The notes under the pieces were generated by a model that was not told the DNA's origin, did not search any database, and was given only the letters and a program-made list of their open reading frames with translations. Positions 6,557 to 11,692 of a stretch of DNA of 11,692 bases are shown here, piece after piece (position 1 is the first letter of the stretch; every line of letters begins with the position of its first letter). The position numbers and the translations under genes are program-made. Source of the stretch: an uncultured Collinsella sp. (lineage in GTDB: Bacteria > Actinomycetota > Coriobacteriia > Coriobacteriales > Coriobacteriaceae); the NCBI GenBank assembly GCA_900553165.1, contig USCN01000025.1, positions 1-11,692 of the forward strand, in the 5' to 3' direction.

Positions 6557-7414
6557 TTACTCTGCTTTGCCCACAGAGTTGAGGTTGGTCATGCGAATCT
6601 TAACCAGCTCGGTGATCTCACGCATGCCCTCCTTGGCCGGCTTCTTGGGATCGAAGCAGGCGGGGTTCTCGGCCATGTAGGCCATGAAGCCCTTGGTGTA
6701 GGCCTGACGCAGCTCGGTGGCGTAGTTAACCTTGCAGATGCCGTTCTTCACAGCCTCGGCAACCTGCTCATCGGGCACACCGGAGGTGCCGTGCAGAACC
6801 AGCGGCACGTCGACGGCATCGCGGATAGCCTTGACCACGGACTGCTCGATGTGCGGATCGCTCGTGTACACACCGTGGCTGGTGCCAACGCCAATTGCGA
6901 GGGAGGTGCAGCCGGTGCGCTCGACGAACTCCTTGGCCTCGGCCGGATCGGTGTAGGGGCTCTCGCCCTCAACCGCGGGACCGTCGTCCTCCTTGCCGCC
7001 AACCTTACCGAGCTCGGCCTCGACGGGCACGCCCATGGCGCGGCCAGCGTCGGCGACGGACTTGGTCAGAGCGATATTGTCCTCGAAAGACTCGTGCGAG
7101 CCGTCGATCATGACAGAGGTGTAGCCAGTGCGGAAAGCCTGCATGCAGCGGTCATAGCCATCGCCGTGATCGAGGTGCAGAGCGACGGGCACGGAAGCGC
7201 GCTCGGCGGCAGCCTTGACCATGCCGTAGAAGTAGTCCAGACCAGCGGTCTTGATGGTGCCCGGGGTGGTCTGCATGATGACGGGGGACTTGGTCTCCTC
7301 GGCAGCGGCCAGAACGGCCATAACAAACTCGAGGTTCTCGACGTTGAACGCGCCGACGGCGTAGTGGCCGGCCTGAGCGTCCTTGAGCATCTTTTCGGTG
7401 GTAACAAGTGCCAT
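6557..7414 (-). CDS. fba: Class II fructose-bisphosphate / tagatose-bisphosphate aldolase
   Basis: This zinc enzyme cleaves a ketose 1,6-bisphosphate to dihydroxyacetone phosphate and glyceraldehyde 3-phosphate, or the reverse. The 285 residues match the usual length. HLDHG at 80-84 gives catalytic Asp82 and zinc ligand His83; GTSHG gives His180; VLHGTSG gives His208. EAELGKVGGKEDD (132-144) and CKVNYATELR (227-236) are conserved phosphate- and metal-site regions. The ATG at 7414 has GAGGAG upstream and fits the family N-terminus, MALVTTEKML; the frame runs open to 7594 but that extension is not aldolase-like. Sequence alone cannot split fructose from tagatose specificity: GatY/KbaY proteins share this form, and the divergent DeoR regulator would suit a sugar-specific route. 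As a possible sole glycolytic aldolase, fructose bisphosphate is the safer guess. Confidence 0.93.
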   Translation of the reverse strand: MALVTTEKMLKDAQAGHYAVGAFNVENLEFVMAVLAAAEETKSPVIMQTTPGTIKTAGLDYFYGMVKAAAERASVPVALHLDHGDGYDRCMQAFRTGYTSVMIDGSHESFEDNIALTKSVADAGRAMGVPVEAELGKVGGKEDDGPAVEGESPYTDPAEAKEFVERTGCTSLAIGVGTSHGVYTSDPHIEQSVVKAIRDAVDVPLVLHGTSGVPDEQVAEAVKNGICKVNYATELRQAYTKGFMAYMAENPACFDPKKPAKEGMREITELVKIRMTNLNSVGKAE

Positions 7415-7633
7415 GAGCGTTTGCTCCTCTCCCTCGCCCGCATCTGGACATCGGGCGTAGTTGTTCACAAGGCGTTTTACCTTGCGTTTTGCTGCGACCA
7501 TTGTATGAAAATCGACGGTGTCGCACGTATGAGATATCACCGGCACACAGGTCAAGACGCTCGTTTTTGAAAAGCAAACGGAAGAGATTCGCACCGGATT
7601 CCTCTATACGACATTGAAGTTTTCAAGCGAACC

Positions 7634-7655
7634 ATCTTTCTTTTATAGAAAAGAT
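7634..7655. promoter_or_regulatory. Candidate operator dyad over the deoR-side promoter
   Basis: ATCTTT at 7634-7639 and AAAGAT at 7650-7655 form a 22-bp dyad with a partly symmetric AT-rich centre. It covers TATAGA (7644-7649), which with TTCAAG (7622-7627, 16-base spacer) is the best promoter-like pair I can find for the DeoR-family gene. Autorepression by that regulator is a reasonable inference. In the rest of the 334-base gap to the aldolase start I see no strong promoter on the minus strand, only an isolated TTGACC near 7550. Confidence 0.35.
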
Positions 7656-7748
7656 AAGTAATCGAAAGGTGTTTTCTTACTCAAAAAGAAAATGAACGAA
7701 AATAGAGTCAACACAATTCCTGCAAATTTAGCTGAGAATGGAGCAGAC

Positions 7749-8552
7749 ATGGCCCAAGCTACCAACCGTGCTTTTGCCGACGAACGCCGTACCGCCATCA
7801 TGGAAATGCTCGAGCATAATGCCTCGGTACAGGTAGCAGAAATCGCCCAGACCTTTGGCGTGTCCTCCGTCACCGCCCGCGCCGACCTGGACGCGCTCGC
7901 CGAAGCAGGCAAGTTGCGCCGCACGCATGGTGGCGCCGTGTCGCTCCATAAACGCCTGACCGTCTCCACGCAGGATCGCCGTATCAATGTCAACGTCGCA
8001 GCCAAGCAGGCCATCGCGCAAAGCGCCATCGAGCTTGTCAATGACGGCGACACGCTGCTCGTCGATTCGGGCACCACGGCGCTCGAGTTCGTCCGGCTCC
8101 TCGATCAGCGCGATGGTATCACCGTTATCACGGCCGACATTACCATCGCCGATTATATCGACGAGAGCATGCCCTCGGTCGATGTCGTCATGCTGGGCGG
8201 GGCACTGCGCAAAGGTCATCGCTATCTGTACGGCCCACTTACCATGCAGGCTCTCCAAATGGTCCACGCCGATCTTGCCGTCATGTGCCCTGGCGCTTTT
8301 GTTCCCGGCTGCGGCTTTACGACCGACTTTCCCCAGATGGCCGAGACCAAAACAGCTATGATCGCCGGAGCCCATCAAAGCGTCGCCCTCATGGACGCTA
8401 GCAAGGTTAACGGACGCGGCATGTACCGCTTTGCCGAACTGACTGATGTCGACACCATCGTGATGGACCGTGACCCCGATCATGCCGTCGCCACCTCAAT
8501 CGCCGAGGCCACCGACAGCGCACGTCCAGCCCTCATCATCGCCGGCGCTTAA
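7749..8552 (+). CDS. DeoR/GlpR-family transcriptional regulator
   Basis: This is a cytoplasmic repressor that should sense a phosphorylated sugar. The chosen start gives 267 residues, near the usual 250-260. An N-terminal winged helix-turn-helix lies at about 12-65 (RRTAIMEMLEHNASVQVAEIA, VSSVTARADLDALAEAGKL, RTHGGAV). The effector domain has the phosphate-binding DSGTT at 106-110, VMLGGALRKGH, and ETKTAM with Lys201, as in GlpR and LacR. The ATG at 7749 has GGAG five bases upstream; an in-frame ATG at 7692 would add 19 residues but lacks a ribosome site. The divergent aldolase gene is the likely target, with a dyad in the shared gap as a candidate site. The true effector is unknown; a ketose or hexitol phosphate would fit. 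Confidence 0.93.
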   Translation: MAQATNRAFADERRTAIMEMLEHNASVQVAEIAQTFGVSSVTARADLDALAEAGKLRRTHGGAVSLHKRLTVSTQDRRINVNVAAKQAIAQSAIELVNDGDTLLVDSGTTALEFVRLLDQRDGITVITADITIADYIDESMPSVDVVMLGGALRKGHRYLYGPLTMQALQMVHADLAVMCPGAFVPGCGFTTDFPQMAETKTAMIAGAHQSVALMDASKVNGRGMYRFAELTDVDTIVMDRDPDHAVATSIAEATDSARPALIIAGA

Positions 8553-8557
8553 ACAAA

Positions 8558-8594
8558 AACCACCACAAAGGTGCCTGTCCCCTTTGTGGTGGTT
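8558..8594 (-). terminator. Intrinsic terminator of the flavodiiron gene, shared convergent hairpin
   Basis: AACCACCACAAAGG at 8558-8571 pairs perfectly with 8581-8594 around a 9-base loop, a 14-bp stem. Read on the minus strand the stem is followed by a T-rich run (TTTTTGTTT), so it ends the flavodiiron transcript. On the plus strand it may also stop the DeoR-family gene, although the T-run there is poor. The word GGTGCCTGTCCCC across loop and stem is noted separately. Confidence 0.82.
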
Positions 8595-8626
8595 GTGATG
8601 GCTGAGCGTCAAAAGTGAGCGTGTCG

Positions 8627-9787
8627 CTACTTGGACAGCTCGTCGGCGAGGGCCTCGATCTGGGCGCGCGAGGCTTCGTTGAGCGAGCCCAGCACAGTCA
8701 CCTTGTTCTGCGTCAGGGTGATGTCCTTCATGCCCTCGAGCTCCTTGGTCATAACCTTGGCAGCCGCGGGTGCCCAAGAGCCGGCCTCGACGAGCGCCAC
8801 CGTACGGTTCTGGTAGGCGTGCTCGGCGAGCGTATGGATGAAGGTGCTCATGCACGGGAAGATCTCGCCCTGATAGGTGATGGAAGCGAGCACCAGACGG
8901 TCGTAGCGGAACGCATCCTCAACGGCCTCGGCCATGTCGTCACGAGCCAGGTCAAAGACGGAGACCTTCTGGCCGCGAGCCTCAAGCGCAGATGCGAGCT
9001 CCTCGACGGCAGCCTTCAGATGCCCGTACACGCTCGCGTAGGCAATCGTGATACCCTCGTCCTCGGGTTGATAGCTCGACCAGGTGTTATAGGTGTCGAG
9101 GTAGTAGCCCAGGTTCTCAGTCAGCACGGGGCCGTGGAGCGGGCAGATAATCTGGATGTCCAGGTCGGCGGCCTTCTTGAGGACGGCCTGCACGAACTTG
9201 CCGAACTTACCGACGATGCCAAAGTAGTAACGGCGCGCTTCGCAAGCCCAGCCCTCGGGATCCTCGATGTCGTTGGCGCCAAACTTGCCAAAACCGTCGG
9301 CACTAAAGAGCACCTTGTCGGTGGACTCGTAGGAGAAGAGCACCTCGGGCCAGTGAACATTGGGGGCACCGACAAAGGTTAGGCTGTGGCCGCCCAGGTC
9401 GAGCACGTCGCCATCTTTGACGACCATCTTGCGCTCGGGGAAGTCGGTGCCAAAGTAGTTGACCATCATACGGAAGGCGCCCATGCTGGCAACAATCTGC
9501 GCCTGGGGATAGCGCTCCATAAAGGCGGCGATGCCGGCGGAGTGATCGGGCTCCATGTGATGGACGATCAGGTAGTCGGGCGTGCGGCCATCGAGCACGG
9601 CCTCGAGGTTGCCGAGCCACTCGTCAACAAAACCGCCGTCGACTGAATCGGCGACAGCGATCTTTTCGCCCAAGATAACGTAGCTGTTGTATGCCATACC
9701 ATTCTCGGACACATCGTACTGGCCCTCGAACAGGTCAATGTCGTGATCGTTGACGCCAATGTAGCGGATATCCTTGGTGATCTCCAT
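8627..9787 (-). CDS. Flavodiiron protein (FprA/A-type flavoprotein), O2 and/or NO reductase
   Basis: This is a cytoplasmic detoxifying enzyme of anaerobes that reduces O2 to water or NO to N2O, with electrons from rubredoxin or a similar donor. The 386 residues match the two-domain class A form. The metallo-beta-lactamase-like part (1 to about 242) keeps every diiron ligand: H77, E79 and D81 in HHMEPDHS, H145 in NVHWPE, D164 in FSADGFG and H218 in CPLHGP. The flavodoxin part (about 246-386) starts ITIAYASVYGHLKAA, where FMN phosphate binds; SITYQGEIFP and VEAGSWAP are further FMN-loop regions. No rubredoxin domain is attached. The ATG at 9787 has AGGAGG nine bases upstream; the longer frame to 9850 has no support. 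A dyad over the -10 box suggests regulated expression. O2 versus NO preference cannot be read from sequence. Confidence 0.95.
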   Translation of the reverse strand: MEITKDIRYIGVNDHDIDLFEGQYDVSENGMAYNSYVILGEKIAVADSVDGGFVDEWLGNLEAVLDGRTPDYLIVHHMEPDHSAGIAAFMERYPQAQIVASMGAFRMMVNYFGTDFPERKMVVKDGDVLDLGGHSLTFVGAPNVHWPEVLFSYESTDKVLFSADGFGKFGANDIEDPEGWACEARRYYFGIVGKFGKFVQAVLKKAADLDIQIICPLHGPVLTENLGYYLDTYNTWSSYQPEDEGITIAYASVYGHLKAAVEELASALEARGQKVSVFDLARDDMAEAVEDAFRYDRLVLASITYQGEIFPCMSTFIHTLAEHAYQNRTVALVEAGSWAPAAAKVMTKELEGMKDITLTQNKVTVLGSLNEASRAQIEALADELSK

Positions 9788-9803
9788 CAGGCAAAGCCTC
9801 CTA

Positions 9804-9833
9804 GATAGACAAAAGAACCCGTCTATCATAGCA
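9804..9833 (-). promoter_or_regulatory. Extended -10 promoter with overlapping dyad, flavodiiron gene
   Basis: On the minus strand TGCTATGAT (9833-9825) is a good extended -10 box; the -35 region is weak. GATAGAC at 9804-9810 and GTCTATC at 9821-9827 form a perfect 7-bp inverted repeat with 10 bases between. One arm overlaps the -10 box and the other ends next to the AGGAGG ribosome site. This position suits a repressor operator or a leader hairpin. The regulator is unknown. Confidence 0.5.
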
Positions 9834-9916
9834 CTCGCCCTCGTAGCCACGGCTATCTGCCAGCATCCTTACCGATTGTTATTGATGCGGAATATACCGC
9901 TTTTGACCTGCAAAAA

Positions 9917-10948
9917 CTATACGCGAGGCTCTGCCGTGGTGTGCCGAACGATGAGCTTGCCCGGAATACGAATGGCAACAGTCTTGCCCGTTGCCCCCGC
10001 TTTGGGAACCGCATGCTCGAATACCTCGCGTCCGCGCTGATGTAGATCGAATCGCACGGTCGTGAGCTCGTTATGCGCGACAAAGTCGTCGAGCGAGTCA
10101 TCGACGCCCACCACGCTCACGTCCTCGGGCACACGCAATCCGCTGTCGCGCAACGCAGCGATCGCACCGTTTGCCATCTGGTCATTTGCCGCGTAAATCG
10201 CCGTCATGGTGCGGTCGTGCTCAGCCAGATATCTGCCGGCTTCGTAACCGCTGTTGGCAGACCAGTCACCCTCGAGCGGTTCAGCCATTTTGATATGCCT
10301 GCGCTCGAGAGAATCTCTCCAACCGGCCCGACGGAACTGCTCGTCGACCGAGAAGGACGGACCGCCGATAAAGCGAATTTGCTCGTGGCCCAGCTCAAAC
10401 AGATGATCCATAAGCAGTAGAGAACAGCCATAGTGGTCGGAGTCGACCGTGGTCACCCGCGGGTGCGCATACATGGTGACGATAACCGTGCCAATGCCCG
10501 GCAGCGGATCAAACGCCTCAAAATCGGGCGCCATACGACTCATGCCGATAATGATGCCGTCCACGGGCAGCGCTGCCATACGACGCGTTGCCTCGGCAAG
10601 CGAAAACTCCTCAGTCTTGGACATCTCGACCAGCGTGATAGCACAACCGCGGTCGCGGGCTGCACTGGCAATGCCGTCGATCATCGTAAGGTTACCGAAC
10701 TTGGTGACGTCGTTAACGCACAGCCCGACCGAATGGTAGCGGCCGTCGCGCAGCGAGCGACCGGCATAGCTCGGACGGAAACCGAGCTCCTGCATGGCTG
10801 CCTGCACGCGCTGACGCGTCTGTTCGTTCACGTTGGGCAATCCGTTGGCAACGCGCGAAACCGTCTGCTGCGAAACGCCAGCAGCGCGGGCGACGTCGGC
10901 CATGGAGACCGGACGCGAACTGGTATCGTTGGACGGGCGCCTTGCCAC
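9917..10948 (-). CDS. LacI-family transcriptional repressor, probably of the galactokinase gene
   Basis: This is a DNA-binding sugar sensor of 343 residues, the normal LacI/GalR length. The helix-turn-helix is MADVARAAGVSQQTVSRVANG at 16-36, followed by the hinge RPSYAGRSLRDG (58-69), whose Leu66 matches the minor-groove leucine. The rest is a periplasmic-binding-protein-like domain: VGLCVNDV, GIIIGMS, DSDHYGCSLLLMDHL, GHEQIRFIGGP, AIYAANDQMANGAI and VVGVDDS all sit where the fold expects them. The start is GTG at 10948 with AGGTGA just upstream. It is divergent from a galactokinase gene across a 338-bp gap carrying three CG-centred operator-like sites, one of them in its own leader. Galactose or a galactoside is thus the likely inducer. 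The flavodiiron gene lies 129 bases downstream on the same strand but has its own promoter. Confidence 0.94.
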   Translation of the reverse strand: MARRPSNDTSSRPVSMADVARAAGVSQQTVSRVANGLPNVNEQTRQRVQAAMQELGFRPSYAGRSLRDGRYHSVGLCVNDVTKFGNLTMIDGIASAARDRGCAITLVEMSKTEEFSLAEATRRMAALPVDGIIIGMSRMAPDFEAFDPLPGIGTVIVTMYAHPRVTTVDSDHYGCSLLLMDHLFELGHEQIRFIGGPSFSVDEQFRRAGWRDSLERRHIKMAEPLEGDWSANSGYEAGRYLAEHDRTMTAIYAANDQMANGAIAALRDSGLRVPEDVSVVGVDDSLDDFVAHNELTTVRFDLHQRGREVFEHAVPKAGATGKTVAIRIPGKLIVRHTTAEPRV

Positions 10949-11041
10949 AGGATCACCTTCACCCTTGCGAGATTTGAATAGCGTGAATGCCGGCCCGGGC
11001 AGAAATACATCCCGCGCCGAGGCCCGCTATCGTCGGACGCA

Positions 11042-11055
11042 TGTTAACGTACTCT
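11042..11055 (+). promoter_or_regulatory. LacI-type operator-like site 1
   Basis: TGTTAACGTACTCT has a central CG (11048/11049), as LacI-family operators usually do, and shares its first 13 bases with site 3. It falls in the 5' leader of the LacI-family gene. A minus-strand TATAAA at 11087-11082 would start transcription near 11075, putting this site about 20-33 bases into the transcript. That position suits autoregulation. Confidence 0.6.
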
Positions 11056-11160
11056 ACTTTTTCTGTCTGCATCTCTTCTGCTTTATAAGTCCATACGGCA
11101 GTACCGTTCACGGCTGTATTTCTACCGATTACCAGATTCTCAAAAAGTGACAAGCGATGT

Positions 11161-11177
11161 GTTATGAGTACGTTAAC
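11161..11177 (-). promoter_or_regulatory. LacI-type operator-like site 2
   Basis: GTTATGAGTACGTTAAC is the exact reverse complement of the 17 bases of site 3. The central CG is at 11171/11172, and the surrounding ATGAGTACGTTAACAT is an imperfect palindrome. It lies 64 bp from site 3 centre to centre, near six helical turns, which would put the two on the same DNA face. Confidence 0.65.
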
Positions 11178-11229
11178 ATAGCCCGTAACGTGCGGTATCG
11201 TGAACACTTGGTTCATGCCGCTTCAATTT

Positions 11230-11246
11230 GTTAACGTACTCATAAC
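11230..11246 (+). promoter_or_regulatory. LacI-type operator-like site 3, next to galK
   Basis: GTTAACGTACTCATAAC repeats site 2 perfectly in inverted orientation. It ends 40 bases before the galactokinase ATG. CATAAC at 11241-11246 might be a -10 box under the site, but the -35 is poor, so the promoter is uncertain. Binding here should block galK transcription. Confidence 0.65.
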
Positions 11247-11286
11247 GACGCAAAACTCACCCGTGCGCGCCAAGGAAAGGACTCCC

Positions 11287-11692
11287 ATGACCACCCCCGA
11301 TGAAAAGACATTCGCCACACTCACCAAGCTGTTTGAGGAGGAGTTTGGCCCCATCGGCGACCGCCAGGTGCTCTACGTGCACGCGCCCGGCCGTTCCGAG
11401 ATCAGTGGCAACCACACCGACCACGAGGGTGGCCACGTTATCGCCGGCTCGCTCGATGTCGCCGTTGACGGCATCGCCGTGGCAACCGACTCCAACAAGA
11501 TTCGCGTCGCCGACGAGGGCTATCCTACGTTTTCGATCACGCTCGACACGTTGGATATTCAAGAGTCCGAGAAGGGCACGTCCGCAAGCCTCGTGCGCGG
11601 TATGGCCCACGAGATTGCAGCCCTTGGCGTTGAGCCTCACGGCTTCGATTTCGCCTTCACCTGCTCCGTCCCCTCGGGCGGCGGCCTTTCCA
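11287..11692 (+). CDS. galK: Galactokinase, GHMP family (N-terminal 135 residues; cut by window)
   Basis: Galactokinase phosphorylates galactose to galactose 1-phosphate, the first step of the Leloir pathway, in the cytoplasm. The visible part holds the signature APGRSEISGNHTDHEGG (33-49), with Arg36, His43 and Asp45 at sugar-binding positions, and the start of the GHMP ATP-binding motif, VPSGGGLS (128-135), at the window edge. Classical enzymes read GRVNLIGEHTDYN here. This one has SEIS for VNLI and Asn42 for the sugar-binding Glu, which places it in a divergent GalK-like branch found in Bacillota and Actinomycetota. The ATG at 11287 has AGGAAAGGA five to six bases upstream. Operator site 3 lies just in front, so control by the divergent LacI-family protein is likely. 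Another sugar substrate is possible. Confidence 0.88.
   Translation, partial: MTTPDEKTFATLTKLFEEEFGPIGDRQVLYVHAPGRSEISGNHTDHEGGHVIAGSLDVAVDGIAVATDSNKIRVADEGYPTFSITLDTLDIQESEKGTSASLVRGMAHEIAALGVEPHGFDFAFTCSVPSGGGLS

Larger units (their letters stand above)
10949..11286. other. Divergent control region between lacI-type gene and galK
   Basis: The 338-bp gap has no convincing gene. It contains the three operator-like sites, a minus-strand TATAAA candidate -10 at 11082-11087, and AAAGGA before galK. Both genes are probably controlled from here. The frames crossing it (10959-11216 minus and 10833-11150 plus) run over the operators and lack recognisable protein features. Confidence 0.7.

Noticed and set aside
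6551..7570. 339-codon plus-strand frame
   Set aside because: Antisense of the aldolase gene, which has all zinc and catalytic residues on the minus strand.
7415..7594. 60-residue N-terminal extension of the aldolase
   Set aside because: Class II aldolases begin at MALVTTEKML, which has GAGGAG upstream; the extension is unlike the family and lies in the promoter gap.
7692..7748. Upstream ATG for the DeoR-family gene
   Set aside because: It has no good ribosome site and adds 19 residues with no homology; the ATG at 7749 has GGAG at proper spacing. It remains possible.
8615..9382. 255-codon plus-strand frame
   Set aside because: Antisense of the flavodiiron gene.
10959..11216. 85-codon minus-strand frame upstream of the LacI-type gene
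   Set aside because: It runs across two operator-like sites and the candidate promoter, and has no domain; it is probably chance in a control region.

Overview
The window looks like chromosomal DNA from a high-GC Actinomycetota gut anaerobe, most likely class Coriobacteriia and probably close to Collinsella. This is inferred from codon bias, GGAGG-type ribosome sites, an intact flavodiiron protein, and the style of the galactokinase and class II aldolase. No rRNA or other marker gene is present to prove it. All genes but one fall in well-known families. There is no tRNA, rRNA, CRISPR array, insertion sequence or phage gene.

Layout. (1) 1-3004, minus strand: a BceAB-type ABC exporter pair, ATPase then FtsX-like permease, overlapping by 11 bp. 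The permease runs off the left edge. (2) 3153-4139, plus strand: one reading frame that joins a MutT-like NUDIX hydrolase to a Vsr-type mismatch endonuclease. This is the most unusual gene here. (3) 4140-4627: a regulatory-looking stretch with a hairpin and a doubtful 69-residue ORF. (4) 4628-6246, plus strand: an AraC-family regulator that may be read from a leaderless transcript, then a HAD phosphatase. (5) 6247-6556: a convergent gap packed with a two-copy direct repeat, a nested inverted repeat with 29-nt arms, and a bidirectional terminator. (6) 6557-7414, minus strand: a class II fructose/tagatose-bisphosphate aldolase, divergent from a DeoR-family regulator (7749-8552). (7) 8627-9787, minus strand: a flavodiiron protein, with a strong terminator behind it and a dyad over its promoter. 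(8) 9917-10948, minus strand: a LacI-family repressor, divergent from a galactokinase (11287 to the right edge). The 338-bp gap between these two holds three copies of one operator-like word.

How the genes may work together. The right half has a carbon-control theme: an aldolase beside a DeoR regulator that should sense a sugar phosphate, and a galactokinase beside a LacI repressor with matching CG-centred sites. The flavodiiron protein protects an anaerobe from O2 or NO. The exporter resembles peptide-antibiotic detoxification modules. The NUDIX-Vsr protein joins nucleotide-pool cleaning or NTP hydrolysis to T:G mismatch nicking. Several genes also have dyads or hairpins right next to their ribosome site or -10 box.
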